From the NCBI RefSeq assembly GCF_020880415.1, contig NZ_JAJIUJ010000103.1, positions 62,001 to 126,000 of the forward strand: a stretch of DNA of 64,000 bases, in the 5' to 3' direction. Source of the stretch: Xanthomonas euvesicatoria pv. euvesicatoria (GTDB taxonomy: Bacteria > Pseudomonadota > Gammaproteobacteria > Xanthomonadales > Xanthomonadaceae). Below the pieces are notes generated by a model. That model did not search any database and had not been told where the DNA came from. It saw nothing but the letters and a program-made list of their open reading frames with translations. Below, in pieces: positions 10,270 to 19,739 of the stretch; the stretch's first letter is position 1; every line of letters starts with the position of its first letter. The position numbers and the translations under genes were made by a program.

Positions 10270-11564
10270 GCGCGCAGCGCCTGCCAGCGCGCCTGCAGCA
10301 CATCCAGTTGCAGGTCGGCTGCCGCACCGGGCGACACGCGCGCAGCCAGGCTGCCTTCCGGCGTGCGTCCCTGCCCTGCGGTCTCGGCGGCCTGCGCTGC
10401 GGCCTTGTAGGCCTCGCGGAACGGCACGCCGGCTACCGCGGCTTCCACTGCCACATCGGTGGCATACATGCCCGAATCGATGGCTGCGCGCAGTTTGTCC
10501 GGGCGCCATTCCAGATTGGCCAGCAAGGCCGGCAGCAGTTCCAGCGCCGCAAGTCCGCGGCCAAAGCCGTGCACGATCGCGCCCTTGCTGCTCTGCAGAT
10601 CGCGGTGATAACCCGACGGCAGCGACAGCAGCTGTTCGATCTCGGTGCGCGCTGCCGCCACGCTGGCATGCGTTGCGCGCATCAGCTCGATCACGTCCGG
10701 GTTGCGCTTGTTCGGCATGATCGAACTGCCGGTGGTGTATTGGGCCGGCAAGGCGACAAACGCGAATTCGCCACTGGTGAACAGCGACAGATCCCAGGCG
10801 ATGCGGCGCAGATCCAGCGTGGCGCTGCCGAGCGCTTCGAGCGCGGCCAGTTCGTACTTGCCGCGCGAAAGCTGGGCGTAGATCGGCGAGACCAACAGGC
10901 GTGCAAACCCCAGTTCGGCGGTGGTATGCGCACGATCCAGCGGCAGATTCACGCCATAGCCTGCAGCGGTGCCAAGCGGGTTGCTGTCGACCAAACGGAC
11001 GGTGTCGTCGGCGCGCACGGCGTTGTCGATGAACGCTTCCGCCCAGCCCGCCCACCACATCCCGGCCGAGGACACCACCGCCCGTTGGATGTGCGTATAA
11101 CCGGGCACCGGCAGCCCAGCCTCGGCCTGTGCGCGGTCCAACGCCACCTTGGCGATCTCCGCGCTGAGCGTGGCAACGCGCTGCAGCTTGTCCTTCAGCC
11201 ACAGCCGCGTGGCGACCAGGATTTGGTCGTTGCGGCTACGCCCGGTGTGGATCTTGCGGCCTGCATCGCCCAGACGCTCGGTCAATCGCGCTTCGATGGC
11301 GGAGTGGCAATCTTCGTATTGCGCATCGAGCACGAAGGCGCCGCTGCGAAAATCGGCGGCCAGCAGGTCGAGCTGTTCGCTCAAGCCGCCCAGCTCCTGC
11401 AACGACAAGATGCCGATGTGCTGCAGCCCCTGCGCATGCGCCTTGCTGGCAGCGATGTCGTACAGGAAGAATTCGCGATCCAGGATCACATCGTCGCCGG
11501 CCAGGAAACTCTGGATCTTGGCGTCAACGGCAACGCCAGGTTTTTGCCACAACAGATTGGTCAT
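10266..11564 (-). CDS. argH: Argininosuccinate lyase
   Basis: A 432-residue cytosolic enzyme that splits argininosuccinate into arginine and fumarate, the last step of arginine synthesis. The fumarase/aspartase superfamily signature is visible as [13 protein letters not shown] (with the mobile-loop Ser), as are TGRSRNDQ and YTHIQRAVV (usual family QPAQP-type region). The start at 11564 ([10 protein letters not shown]) is preferred to one 15 codons upstream. It is shorter than E. coli ArgH (457) but within the family's range. A tandem repeat lies between argC and argH, and yciI overlaps its stop. Confidence 0.94.
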   Translation of the reverse strand: MTNLLWQKPGVAVDAKIQSFLAGDDVILDREFFLYDIAASKAHAQGLQHIGILSLQELGGLSEQLDLLAADFRSGAFVLDAQYEDCHSAIEARLTERLGDAGRKIHTGRSRNDQILVATRLWLKDKLQRVATLSAEIAKVALDRAQAEAGLPVPGYTHIQRAVVSSAGMWWAGWAEAFIDNAVRADDTVRLVDSNPLGTAAGYGVNLPLDRAHTTAELGFARLLVSPIYAQLSRGKYELAALEALGSATLDLRRIAWDLSLFTSGEFAFVALPAQYTTGSSIMPNKRNPDVIELMRATHASVAAARTEIEQLLSLPSGYHRDLQSSKGAIVHGFGRGLAALELLPALLANLEWRPDKLRAAIDSGMYATDVAVEAAVAGVPFREAYKAAAQAAETAGQGRTPEGSLAARVSPGAAADLQLDVLQARWQALRA

Positions 11565-11597
11565 CGGAAAGCGTCTCGAGTAAGTCGTCCAGTTTCG

Positions 11598-11689
11598 ATC
11601 CCCGCACATGGATGCGCGGGCTGTTGCGAGGGACTCGCTTCGTTAAATCCCCGCACATGGATGTGCAGGCTGTTGCGAGGGACTCGCAT
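11598..11689. repeat. Two tandem copies of a ~42-bp repeat
   Basis: Two direct copies, starting at 11598 and 11647 (49-base period), both reading ATCCCCGCACATGGATG and then, with two differences, the segment ending GGCTGTTGCGAGGGACTCGC. They fill the argC-argH gap. No promoter or terminator is evident inside. Confidence 0.8.
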
Positions 11690-12639
11690 CACCGAATTGC
11701 CATCAACTCGTCCCAGCCCAGCGCAAGGTTGAGGTTTTGCATCGCCTGCGTTGCCGCACCCTTGAGCAGATTGTCCAGCGTCGCCACCACCACCACGCGC
11801 TTGTTGCCGGGCGCCAGCGTTACTCCGCCAATCTGCACACCGTGCTTGCCGGCGATGCGGCTCACCCAGGGCGCCTCGTCGACGATCTCGATCAATGGCT
11901 CGTCGGCATAACGCTGCGTATAACGCGCCTGGATCTGCTCGCGCGTCAGCGGCTGCTGCAGCCACAGGTTGACGGTCATGGTGATGCCGCGGAAATGCGG
12001 CGCCACATGCGGCATGAACTCCACCGGCACGCCAAGCTGCGCAGACACCTCGCGCTCGTGCATGTGGTTGGTCAGCGCATAGGGCATCACGTTATTGGAG
12101 AGCAACGCAGGATTGTTCTTGTCCGAAGGCGTGGTACCCGCGCCCGAATACCCGGAGACACCGAAACACTGCGGTGGCCCGGCCAGCTGGTCGAGCAGTG
12201 GCGCGATGGTCAGCTGCATCGCGGTGGCATAACAGCCCGGGTTGCTGATGCGTTTTTGCCCGGCGTAACTGCCGCGCGTCAACTCAGGCAAGCCGTAGTA
12301 CCAGGCCGGATCGAAGCGATAGTCGGCCGACAGATCGATCACCAGCGTCTGTGGCGCTGCCGCGTCGATCGCGGCGACAAAGGGCTCTGCCATGCCATTG
12401 GGCAGCGCCAGGATCACCACGTCGGCCGCCTTGGCGGCCACTGCGGCGGCATCCAGGTTCTCGTAGCGCAACTGGCCCTGGTAGGCATCGTTATGCTCGG
12501 CCACGCGCTGCCCGGCCAGCTCGCGCGAGGACACGAAGCTCAAGTGCAGCTGCGGATGCGCCGCCACCAGTTTGATCAATTCCGAGCCGGTATGCCCGCG
12601 GGCGCCGACAATGCCGATGGTCTTTTGTTCAACAGTCAT
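11689..12639 (-). CDS. argC: N-acetyl-gamma-glutamyl-phosphate reductase
   Basis: A 316-residue NADPH-dependent reductase making N-acetylglutamate semialdehyde from the product of ArgB. The N-terminal Rossmann segment is [17 protein letters not shown]. The catalytic Cys lies in [13 protein letters not shown], the classic ArgC signature, and His in HVAPHFRGI. The start at 12639 gives [12 protein letters not shown]; the frame is open far upstream, but that extension overlaps the neighbouring acetyltransferase gene. Its ATG overlaps that gene's stop by 4 bases. Confidence 0.95.
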   Translation of the reverse strand: MTVEQKTIGIVGARGHTGSELIKLVAAHPQLHLSFVSSRELAGQRVAEHNDAYQGQLRYENLDAAAVAAKAADVVILALPNGMAEPFVAAIDAAAPQTLVIDLSADYRFDPAWYYGLPELTRGSYAGQKRISNPGCYATAMQLTIAPLLDQLAGPPQCFGVSGYSGAGTTPSDKNNPALLSNNVMPYALTNHMHEREVSAQLGVPVEFMPHVAPHFRGITMTVNLWLQQPLTREQIQARYTQRYADEPLIEIVDEAPWVSRIAGKHGVQIGGVTLAPGNKRVVVVATLDNLLKGAATQAMQNLNLALGWDELMAIR

Positions 12640-13247
12640 GCGTTTGCTTCCAGGCGGAACTGTAGGTGGCGTTTGACCCCGGCCCATTCCGTATCGATGA
12701 TGGAAAACACCACGGTATCGCGCGGCGTACCGTCGGCGTGGCGGGCGTGGTTGCGCAGCACGCCGTCCTGTTTTGCGCCTAGCCGCGCGATCGCCGCGCG
12801 CGAGGTATGGTTGAACCAGCTGGTCTCGAACACCACGCTCAGGCACCCCAATGTTTCGAAGGCGTATTGCAGCAGCATCAGCTTGGTTTCGGTGTTGACG
12901 CCGCTGCGCTGCACGCGCGGTGCGTACCAGGTGTAGCCGATCGACAGCCTGGGCACTGCGGCATCCAGCGCGTAGTAGCGCGTGCAACCGACGATGTCGC
13001 CGGCCGCATCGCGCACCGCATATGGCAACGCCGCGCCATCGGCGCAGGCGGCCAGGGCCGCAGCGATATACGCCTCGACCTGCTCCGGTGCGGGCACGCT
13101 GGTGTACCACAGCCGCGATAGCGCGCCGTCGCCCACCACCTCACGCAACCCATCGGCATGCGCTGTCTGCAGCGGCTCCAGGCTCGCATGCCGTCCACGC
13201 ATGTTCGGCTGCTCGCGCCAACGTGCTGGCAAGGTGACGACGCTCAT
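12636..13247 (-). CDS. GNAT family N-acetyltransferase (RimJ/RimL-like) in the arginine operon
   Basis: A 203-residue GNAT-fold protein. Motifs fit the RimJ/RimL-type acetyltransferase_3 group: the early [15 protein letters not shown] segment, [24 protein letters not shown] region (acetyl-CoA loop) and a conserved Asn/Arg stretch near [15 protein letters not shown]. It sits between argB and argC with a 4-base overlap into argC. The substrate is unknown; position raises a link to acetylated arginine intermediates, but protein or drug acetylation is equally possible. Confidence 0.8.
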   Translation of the reverse strand: MSVVTLPARWREQPNMRGRHASLEPLQTAHADGLREVVGDGALSRLWYTSVPAPEQVEAYIAAALAACADGAALPYAVRDAAGDIVGCTRYYALDAAVPRLSIGYTWYAPRVQRSGVNTETKLMLLQYAFETLGCLSVVFETSWFNHTSRAAIARLGAKQDGVLRNHARHADGTPRDTVVFSIIDTEWAGVKRHLQFRLEANA

Positions 13248-13252
13248 CGCAG

Positions 13253-14596
13253 TCAGCCCAGCAAGGTCGGCTGACGCGTCGCGCAGTGCGCAACGCAATG
13301 CTGGATCTGCTCGAAGTTTTCCAGCCCGTACCAGAACACCTTCCACTTCTCCTGCTTGATGCAACCGTCGGATTCGGCGTAGTAAAAGATATTGACCTGG
13401 TTGTTATGGCGCGAGCGCCAGAACAGCTGCGGGGTCTCTTCGCGCATCACATTCCATACCGCCCGGCCAAGACCTTCGCCCTGCGCATCGTCGAGCACGG
13501 CGAACTTGTCCAGATAGGTCAGCCTGCCCGCACCGAACTGGCCTTCGTCGGTCAGGATCACCGCCGCGCGGTAGTTTTCGCTGACATACGCGCGCAGCAA
13601 CGTGGTGGTCTCGAAATACTCCGGCACCAGCGTGCGGCCGAAGCTGGATTCGATCAGCGACTTCAGGCGAGGCAGATCCAGTTCGTCCCAGGAGGTGGCG
13701 CGCAGCACGCGCTCGCCGCGCCGCACCAGCGTACCCGAGCCCTTGTGGGTGAACAGCTCCTTGGCCAGGTCCGACGGCCGGGTGATCGACACCGACGATT
13801 CCAGCGGCAGGCGATCGAGCAAGTCCTTGATCTGCTCGATCTTCACCCGCATGCCGCCGTTGATCCACGGCTGCTGCATCAGGTGGTCGAACTCGGTAGA
13901 CAGGTTGATCGAATCGATCAACTTGCCATCGGCATCCAGCAGGCCGCCGGTGCCGGTGAGAAAGATGATCTTGTACGGCTGCAGCTCCTGCACCAACTCG
14001 TTGGCGGCAAAATCCGCATTGACGTTGAGGATCTGCCCGCTGGGCGTTTCGCCCAGGCTGGTGATCACCGGGATGGAGCCGGCCTGCAGACTGGCTTCGA
14101 TCGGCGCCAGATTCACCGCCTTGACCTCACCGACCAGGCCGTAGGTGTCGCGATCCAGATACTCGGCCTCGAACACGCCACCGGTGATCGAGGTCGCACG
14201 CGCGCCGTTTTGCTGCAGCGCTTCCACCAGTTTCAGGTTGGAGGCCTGGAACACCTTGCGCACGATCGCCAAGGCTTCGGGCGAGGTCACGCGCAGTCCG
14301 TTGACGGTGTGCTTTTCGATACCGGCGGCGGCCAGCTCTGCATCCAGCTGCGGGCCGGCGCCATGCAGCACGATCGGGGTCAGCCCAACTTCCTGCAGGA
14401 ACGACAACGACGAGGTCAGCGCGTCCAGATCGTCGCGCAACACCGCGCCCCCCACCTTGACCACCGCAAAGCGCTTGGCATCGAGCTGCGAAAACCGCTT
14501 GAGGTATTGGCTGATTTCCTTCGCGCTGGCCATGCTGGAGAGCAGGCGCACGATGGTCTGGCGGGTTTGTTTGTGGGGTTGTGCGGAAGGGGACAT
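13253..14596 (-). CDS. argB: Bifunctional N-acetylglutamate kinase/N-acetylglutamate synthase
   Basis: A 447-residue fusion protein. The amino-acid-kinase domain (about residues 30-285) has [27 protein letters not shown] and the [12 protein letters not shown] segment. The C-terminal GNAT domain (about 290-447) has [31 protein letters not shown] and [15 protein letters not shown]. This two-domain NAGS/K is known from Xanthomonas and relatives; it both acetylates glutamate and phosphorylates the product, replacing separate argA and argB. The start at 14596 gives 447 residues, matching what I recall for the Xanthomonas enzyme; later starts at 14533 are possible. Confidence 0.93.
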   Translation of the reverse strand: MSPSAQPHKQTRQTIVRLLSSMASAKEISQYLKRFSQLDAKRFAVVKVGGAVLRDDLDALTSSLSFLQEVGLTPIVLHGAGPQLDAELAAAGIEKHTVNGLRVTSPEALAIVRKVFQASNLKLVEALQQNGARATSITGGVFEAEYLDRDTYGLVGEVKAVNLAPIEASLQAGSIPVITSLGETPSGQILNVNADFAANELVQELQPYKIIFLTGTGGLLDADGKLIDSINLSTEFDHLMQQPWINGGMRVKIEQIKDLLDRLPLESSVSITRPSDLAKELFTHKGSGTLVRRGERVLRATSWDELDLPRLKSLIESSFGRTLVPEYFETTTLLRAYVSENYRAAVILTDEGQFGAGRLTYLDKFAVLDDAQGEGLGRAVWNVMREETPQLFWRSRHNNQVNIFYYAESDGCIKQEKWKVFWYGLENFEQIQHCVAHCATRQPTLLG

Positions 14597-14640
14597 TGCC
14601 GTGTTCGAAAGAGGAAAGGGAGCGCCAGGCGCGTGTCGGT

Positions 14641-15741
14641 TCAATGCGAACCGTTGATGATGCGATGGACCGATTCGGCGTAACCCTGCAACTGCGCCAG
14701 CGTCACGAATTCGTCGGCGGTGTGCGCCTGGGCGATGTCGCCAGGACCATACACCAGCGCGGTATAGCCGCCGGCCGAAAACAGCGAGGCCTCGGTCCAG
14801 AAGTCCACTGCGTTGCCGATCGGCAGGTCCAGCGCATCGGCCACATCGCGTGCGGCCAGGCGGCGTTCTTCCGCGCGTGCGATGTCGCCCGACGGCAGGC
14901 TCGGCCCGCGGAAGGTTTCTTCGAAATGCGCTGCCGCCGGTTCGGCGAAGCCGGCAAAGCTTGCCAGCAGTCCATCCACGTCCATCGACGGCAACGGACG
15001 AAAGCCGAAGCGCACTTCGGCTGCCGGCGCGATCATGTTGGCCTTGATGCCCCCCTCGACGCGGCCGATGTTGAAGCGCAATCCGGTCAACCCGCCGAAG
15101 CGCGCATGCGCCAGCGATTGCACATGGTCCAGGGCATTTGCGCCCCAGCGCATTGCCTGATGGAGCGCGCTGGCCGAGGGATCCTGCTTGCCCGATGCAT
15201 GCCCTGCGCGCCCGGCAAACCGCATCAGCACCGAACTGATGCCACGATGCGCCAGCACCGCTTCGCCCATGGTCGGCTCGGCCACCAGGACAGCTTCGTA
15301 CGGCACGCCGCGCGCCAGGAACGCGGCGATGCAGCGCGGATCATTGGCCTCTTCGTCCGAAGAAAACAGGAACGCGGCATCGCCGTTACCGGCATTGGCC
15401 GCGGCAACCAGCGCCGCCGCCGCGCCCTTGATGTCGCACACGCCCAGGCCCACCACGCGGTCGTCCAGGCGCCGCATCGCGTGCGGGTCGGCGCTCCAAT
15501 GCGGCGAATCCGGCACGGTATCCAGATGCACGTTGAACAGGTACTTCGGCGTGCCGCGCACCGCGTACAAGCTCACCGCCCCTGCACCGTGATCGACCAC
15601 CTCGACCTGGAACCCCGGCAGCTGCGCGCGCAGATAATCGAAGATGCCGCCTTGCGCGGCAATCGCACGCGGCGGATTGCGGGTGTCGAATGCCACCAGC
15701 GCCTGCAGGTGGTCGAGCGTGGAGGTGAGCAGGTCAGTCAT
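14641..15741 (-). CDS. N-acetylcitrulline deacetylase (ArgE-like, M20 family)
   Basis: A 366-residue zinc hydrolase of the M20/ArgE family. Metal-site motifs are [31 protein letters not shown] and [16 protein letters not shown]. The dimerisation domain holds [22 protein letters not shown]. In Xanthomonas the paralogue in this operon position acts on N-acetylcitrulline, the product of acetylornithine carbamoyltransferase; that specificity is taken from the known pathway and from argF' nearby, not from residues I can read. The frame is open far upstream; 15741 is the first start that gives an M20-like N-terminus ([16 protein letters not shown]). Confidence 0.88.
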   Translation of the reverse strand: MTDLLTSTLDHLQALVAFDTRNPPRAIAAQGGIFDYLRAQLPGFQVEVVDHGAGAVSLYAVRGTPKYLFNVHLDTVPDSPHWSADPHAMRRLDDRVVGLGVCDIKGAAAALVAAANAGNGDAAFLFSSDEEANDPRCIAAFLARGVPYEAVLVAEPTMGEAVLAHRGISSVLMRFAGRAGHASGKQDPSASALHQAMRWGANALDHVQSLAHARFGGLTGLRFNIGRVEGGIKANMIAPAAEVRFGFRPLPSMDVDGLLASFAGFAEPAAAHFEETFRGPSLPSGDIARAEERRLAARDVADALDLPIGNAVDFWTEASLFSAGGYTALVYGPGDIAQAHTADEFVTLAQLQGYAESVHRIINGSH

Positions 15742-15746
15742 GTGGG

Positions 15747-16199
15747 TCAGGCAGCCGTGGTGGTGGTGCGGTAGAGATCGGGATAGGCGATTTCCATCAA
15801 CGCCTGCGGCCGTGCCGGCGCGGCGAAGCCGTGCTGTGCGTACAGCGCATGCGCATCGGAGGTGGCGAGCATGAAGCGACGAAGACCTTGCAGATGCGGA
15901 TGGGCCATCACTGCTGCCACCAGTTGCTTGCCATAGCCGCGCCCACGGTGTGCATCGAGCACGAACACATCGGCGAGATAGCCGAAGGTGGCACCGTCGG
16001 TGATCACGCGCGCGAACGCCACCTGCCCTACGCCCGCGCAATAACCGCCGAAACACAGCGAGCCGGCGATCGCCCGCTGCACCGTGTCCAGCGGGATGCC
16101 CAGGCACCAATAGGCCTGCTCGCTGAGGAAGCGATGGATCAACGGCAGATCGAGTTCCTGCTTGTCGGTACTGATGCGTAATGCGGGCATGGGTTCCAT
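15747..16199 (-). CDS. GNAT family N-acetyltransferase in the arginine operon
   Basis: A 150-residue single-domain GNAT protein. The acetyl-CoA-binding loop is visible in VFVLDAHRGRGYGKQLVAAVM (R-G-x-G-x-G/K type) at about residues 78-98, followed by LATSDAHALYAQHGF, the standard last helix and strand. It resembles the small GNATs similar to the E. coli YjdJ/ElaA groups. It lies 5 bases upstream of the deacetylase gene, so the two are probably cotranscribed. ATG codons at 16199 and 16190 are both possible starts. The substrate is unknown. Confidence 0.8.
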   Translation of the reverse strand: MEPMPALRISTDKQELDLPLIHRFLSEQAYWCLGIPLDTVQRAIAGSLCFGGYCAGVGQVAFARVITDGATFGYLADVFVLDAHRGRGYGKQLVAAVMAHPHLQGLRRFMLATSDAHALYAQHGFAAPARPQALMEIAYPDLYRTTTTAA

Positions 16200-16204
16200 C
16201 GCAG

Positions 16205-16438
16205 TGGCCCTCTTCTCCCACCGGGAGAAGGTGCCCCGAAGGGGCGGATAAGGGGCGCCTCACGAAACTTCGCGAAGCAACCAGGTCGAACGCGTCGCCA
16301 CGTGCCCAGATGGAGAACGATGGACGCAATGCTGCAGTAGTTCCCCATGACTGGCGCGTGGCGACGCGTTCGTCATGATCGATCTTGGAGGTTTCTGCGG
16401 CACCCCAAGCCCCTCTCCCCGGGGGAGAGGGGCTTTTG
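16205..16438. repeat. ~235-bp intergenic element with inverted arms
   Basis: Both ends are short palindromes (CTTCTCCCACCGGGAGAAG at left, CCCCTCTCCCCGGGGGAGAGG at right). Inside, CGAACGCGTCGCCACGTGCC at 16289 is repeated in inverse near 16352-16375. A related copy with the CGCGTCGCCACGCGCCAG core is at 21172-21420. There is no ORF in it. It looks like a non-autonomous (MITE-like) element; no flanking target duplication was established. Confidence 0.65.
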
Positions 16439-16439
16439 C

Positions 16440-17678
16440 TCAGCGGTTGACCTGCGCGTACAGCGTCGAGCTCATCCCGAACAGCTTGATGAAGCCTTCC
16501 GCTTCTTCCACGCCCCAGTCGGCCGATTGCGCGTAGGTCGCACCCTTGGTGTTGAGCAGGTGCGGCGAGCGTACCGCCACCGCATCGACGCGGCCGCCGC
16601 GGGTTTCCAGCGTCACCTCGCCATTGACCTTGGACTGCGAGGACTTCAGGAACGCCTCGATATCGCTCTTGAGCGGGTCGTGATAGAAGCCTTCGTACAC
16701 CAGCTCCACCCATTTGCGCGCCACGTCCGGCTTGAAGCGGTTCTGCTGCTTGGTCAGCACCGCATCTTCCAGTGCACGGTGCGCGGTGATCAGCGAAATC
16801 AGGCCCGGCGCTTCGAACACGATGCGGCCCTTCAAACCGATCACGGTGTCGCCGGTATAGACGCCGCGGCCCACGCCGTATTGCGCAAACAAGGTGTTGA
16901 GCTTGGCCAGGATCTTGGCACCCGGCAGCGGCTTACCGTCCAGTTCCACCGCTTCGCCTTCGACGAACTTCAGCGTCACCGTCAACGCTTCGCTCGGCCA
17001 GGCACTGCGCGGCGCGCACCAGCCGCGCGCGCCCTCGCCCGGCGCTTCCCAACGATCGATCTCGCCGCCGGACATGGTCAGGCCCAGCAGGTTCTCGTTG
17101 ATGGTGTAGGCCTGCTGTTTGGCACGCACGCCGAATCCACGCGCTTCCAGATACTTCTGCTCATAGGCGCGGGTCTGGGTGTGCTCTTTCTGGATCTCGC
17201 GGATCGGCGCCACGATCTGGTAGTCGCCCAGCGCCTTCACTGCCAGGTCGAAACGCACCTGATCGTTGCCCATGCCGGTGCAACCATGCGCAATGATGCG
17301 TGTGCCCAACTCTTCGGCACGCTTGAGCGCAGCATCCACGATCAGGTAACGGTCGGACACCAGCAACGGGTACTGGCCCTGGTACCCCTCGCCCGCCCAC
17401 ACGAACGGCTTGACGAAGCCTTCCCAGATTGCCGGGCCACCGTCCACGGTGACGTGGCTGGCCGCGCCCAATTCGGCGGCGCGCTTCTCGATGAACTCAC
17501 GCTCTTCGGCATCCACACCACCGGTGTCGGCAAACACGGTGTGCACCGCATAGCCGCGCTCCTGCAGATACGGAATGCAGAAGCTGGTGTCCAGACCACC
17601 GGAAAACGCGAGAACGATGTCCTTGGTGCCGGGAGTCGGGATTCGGGATTCGGGATTGGTGGAAGCAGCGCTCATCAT
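16440..17678 (-). CDS. argG: Argininosuccinate synthase
   Basis: A 412-residue enzyme joining citrulline and aspartate with ATP. The PP-loop motif is [12 protein letters not shown] at about residues 22-33; other conserved parts are [13 protein letters not shown] and [14 protein letters not shown]. The first ~20 residues (including [10 protein letters not shown]) are not part of the conserved fold and are encoded by the local tandem repeat. AAGGAA lies 6-10 bases before the tandem ATGs at 17678/17675, so translation really seems to begin upstream of the repeat. It is cotranscribed with argF', 51 bases away. Confidence 0.93.
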   Translation of the reverse strand: MMSAASTNPESRIPTPGTKDIVLAFSGGLDTSFCIPYLQERGYAVHTVFADTGGVDAEEREFIEKRAAELGAASHVTVDGGPAIWEGFVKPFVWAGEGYQGQYPLLVSDRYLIVDAALKRAEELGTRIIAHGCTGMGNDQVRFDLAVKALGDYQIVAPIREIQKEHTQTRAYEQKYLEARGFGVRAKQQAYTINENLLGLTMSGGEIDRWEAPGEGARGWCAPRSAWPSEALTVTLKFVEGEAVELDGKPLPGAKILAKLNTLFAQYGVGRGVYTGDTVIGLKGRIVFEAPGLISLITAHRALEDAVLTKQQNRFKPDVARKWVELVYEGFYHDPLKSDIEAFLKSSQSKVNGEVTLETRGGRVDAVAVRSPHLLNTKGATYAQSADWGVEEAEGFIKLFGMSSTLYAQVNR

Positions 17679-17755
17679 TGTTCCTTAGTACGTAAATGTG
17701 GGGGCCAAGGGTGTTGCTGTTGCGATTCTCTAATCCCGATTCCCGATTCCCGCTT
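17630..17755. repeat. Inverted pair of GGGATTCGG-type repeats, partly coding
   Basis: Three GGGATTCGG-like units at 17630-17661 lie inside the 5' end of argG. The opposite orientation (CTAATCCCGATTCCCGATTC) occurs at 17733-17755, covering the 3' end of argF'. Same family as the proA/proB and uup/dbpA spacers. The right arm also forms the last codons of argF' (residues GIGNRD). Confidence 0.75.
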
Positions 17756-18761
17756 GCGAAGCAAGCGCCGCCATGATCGCCTTCTGCACATGCAGGCGAT
17801 TTTCGGCTTCATCGATGGCGATGCAGTTGGGCGAATCCATCACCGCATCGGTCGCCTTGACGTTGCGGCGCAGCGGCAGGCAGTGCGAGAACACGCCGTT
17901 GTTGGTCAGCGCCATCTTGCGTTCGTCGACGATGAAATGCTGGTACTGGTCGCGGATCGGCTTTTCAGGCTCCCAGTTGCCGAAGAACGGCAACGCACCC
18001 CAGCTCTTGGCGTAGACGACATCGGCGCCGGCGTAGGCGCTGTCGATGTCATGGCTGACCTGCAGCGAGCCACCGCTTTCGGCCACGTTTTGCGCGGCCC
18101 AGTCCATGTAGCGCTGATCCAGGATGTAGTCCGGCGTCGGGCACAGCAGGGTCACGTCCATGCCCATGCGCGTGGCGATGGTCAGCGCCGAGTTGGCCAC
18201 CGCTGTGTTCAGCGGCTTGGGGTGGTAGGTCCAGGTCAGCACGTACTTCTTGCCACGCAGATCCTGGGTACCGAAGTGTTCCTGCAGCGCCAGCGCATGC
18301 GCCAGCTCCTGGCATGGGTGGGTGATGGTTTCCATGTTGATCACCGGCACCGGCGAATACTTGGCAAAGCTCTTGAGCACCTGGTCTTCGCGGTCCTTGG
18401 ACCAGTCCACGAACTTCGGAAACGCGCGCACGCCGATCAGGTCGACATAACGCCCCAGCACGCGCGCCACTTCGGCGATGTGCTCTTCGGTCTCGCCGTC
18501 CATGACCGTGCCCAGATTGAACTCGATCGGCCACGCATCCTTGCCCGGCTGCAAGACCACCGCATGCCCGCCCAACTGAAATGCGCCCAGCTCGAAGCTG
18601 GTACGGGTGCGCATGGACGGATTGAAGAACACCAGCGCAATCGACTTGCCCTTCAGCTCGCTTCCCAGCTTGTTGCGTTTGAACAACGCGGCCTGGGTCA
18701 ACAGCGCGTCCAGCTCGGCGCGGCTCCAGTCCTGGGTGTTCAAGAAGTGCTTCAGTGACAT
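17730..18761 (-). CDS. argF': N-acetylornithine carbamoyltransferase
   Basis: A 343-residue transcarbamylase that transfers the carbamoyl group to N-acetylornithine, giving N-acetylcitrulline. The carbamoyl phosphate site is SMRTRTS at residues 49-55 and HPCQELAHA at 148-156. Residues singled out in the Xanthomonas enzyme are present: Glu92 (in TEEHI), which favours acetylornithine, and Lys302 (in NVKATD), the carboxylated lysine. The HCLPLRR motif follows the family pattern. It is the first gene of the minus-strand arginine block; AAAGG lies upstream of the ATG. The last residues are encoded by an intergenic-type repeat. Confidence 0.95.
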   Translation of the reverse strand: MSLKHFLNTQDWSRAELDALLTQAALFKRNKLGSELKGKSIALVFFNPSMRTRTSFELGAFQLGGHAVVLQPGKDAWPIEFNLGTVMDGETEEHIAEVARVLGRYVDLIGVRAFPKFVDWSKDREDQVLKSFAKYSPVPVINMETITHPCQELAHALALQEHFGTQDLRGKKYVLTWTYHPKPLNTAVANSALTIATRMGMDVTLLCPTPDYILDQRYMDWAAQNVAESGGSLQVSHDIDSAYAGADVVYAKSWGALPFFGNWEPEKPIRDQYQHFIVDERKMALTNNGVFSHCLPLRRNVKATDAVMDSPNCIAIDEAENRLHVQKAIMAALASQAGIGNRD

Positions 18762-18862
18762 CGATCGATCCTTTGCTGCGTGCTACTGCTGCGTTGGTCC
18801 GCCAGGAGCGACGGGGTGCGCGACATGCGCGTTTCTTGCCGTTGAAACTTTTGTGACGCCAA

Positions 18863-18893
18863 AACGAAAAAACCCAGCCTGGGGGCTGGGTCT
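18863..18893 (-). terminator. Strong intrinsic terminator upstream of argF'
   Basis: On the minus strand an ACCCAGCC stem, a short loop and GGCTGGGT are followed by TTTTTT. It lies about 100 bases before the argF' start and after the 33-codon ORF. It either ends the transcript of the upstream gene or acts as an attenuator for the arginine operon. Confidence 0.8.
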
Positions 18894-18921
18894 TCAACGT
18901 CGGAACAGCAAACGCCCCGGC

Positions 18922-19023
18922 TTACCCAGCGAAAATGTGGGATTCCGGTCGGCGGGCACGCGAGGTCATGCCGGAGGCCATCCGGGCGGCGCTGGTGTCG
19001 TGCTGAAAGGCGTTTGCTTGCAT
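18922..19023 (-). CDS. Possible 33-residue leader peptide before argF'
   Basis: Short ORF starting MQANAFQHDTSAARM and ending RRPESHIFAG. A GAGGA sequence lies about 11 bases upstream. Three of the 4 residues in RARR are Arg (positions 22-25), with a fourth Arg at 14. Bases 19009-19017 (GGCGTTTGC) are exactly complementary to 18908-18916, so RNA from the start and just past the stop could pair, next to the terminator at 18863-18893. This is the general layout of a translated attenuator. The peptide is unrecognised and Arg enrichment is modest, so it could be an accidental ORF. Confidence 0.4.
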   Translation of the reverse strand: MQANAFQHDTSAARMASGMTSRARRPESHIFAG

Positions 19024-19073
19024 AGGGCGCGAATCCTCGCACGCATGTGGGCACGGCGCAACCGCTGCGCATC

Positions 19074-19589
19074 TCATCGCGGCGGCGCGACGATGGCGTC
19101 GGGAATGTACGGCGTCACCGAGACCCGGATGCGCAGCCGATTGCCCGGATCTTCGGGCAGGCGCGAACGGTATTTGGTGCCCTTGTAGACATAGTCCACG
19201 TCGAAGGCGATCGGCCGGCGGAACTCGCGCGGCACTTCCACCACCTTGCAGTTGCGCCGCGTGCTGGTCGGCGGCACCGCAGCGGGCGCGGCCGGTTCGG
19301 GGCGACGCGAGAACATTTCCTTGACCGAATCGACCATGCGGTTGATGCGGCCCTCGTCCTCGGCCGGCGCTGCCGCAGCCTGTGCCGCCTGCTCGGCTTC
19401 GCATTGCTCTTCGATACGCGTGGCGCGAAGCGTCTGGTAGACCGGCTCGACATTGAGCACCTGCGCATAATCCAGTTTCACGTTCTCGATCACCACGACC
19501 CGGTTCTTGGGGTCGGGCTCTGCCGCATACGCCGGAATCACTTGCCCGGCAAACGTACACAGCAGCATGAAGAACGGAGAAGGTCGCAT
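19074..19589 (-). CDS. Hypothetical exported protein (C-terminal domain of 2TM-glycine-zipper-associated type)
   Basis: A 171-residue protein with a Sec signal peptide (MRPSPFFMLLCTFAGQVIPAYA). The mature part begins with KNRVVVIENVKLDYAQVLNV and ends with a domain having CKVVEVPREFRRPIAFDVDY, YKGTKYRSRLPEDPG and LRIRVSVTP. These resemble the region next to glycine-zipper 2TM domains in xanthomonad surface-antigen-like proteins, but no glycine zipper is present here. A Lys/Ala/Pro-rich linker splits the two parts. It is divergent from cysS. The function is unknown. Confidence 0.65.
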   Translation of the reverse strand: MRPSPFFMLLCTFAGQVIPAYAAEPDPKNRVVVIENVKLDYAQVLNVEPVYQTLRATRIEEQCEAEQAAQAAAAPAEDEGRINRMVDSVKEMFSRRPEPAAPAAVPPTSTRRNCKVVEVPREFRRPIAFDVDYVYKGTKYRSRLPEDPGNRLRIRVSVTPYIPDAIVAPPR

Positions 19590-19739
19590 CAGTACCGGGA
19601 ACGCGCAGCCAGGCAGTACGTAAGTGTATGGAGCTTGCGGCCGCCTGGGCTGAACGCAACCCATCCGGTGGCCATCGTCGGGCTGGCGATTCGCCATCCC
19701 GCCACAACGGGCTAGAATCGCGCGATTGCCCTTTTTCGG

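Noticed and set aside
12640..13110. Upstream extension of argC
   Set aside because: It overlaps the acetyltransferase gene and has no ArgC-like sequence.
18752..18826. A 24-codon ORF (MSRTPSLLADQ...) overlapping the argF' start
   Set aside because: Four Arg and overlap with the ATG are suggestive, but there is no good ribosome binding site; left as a note only.
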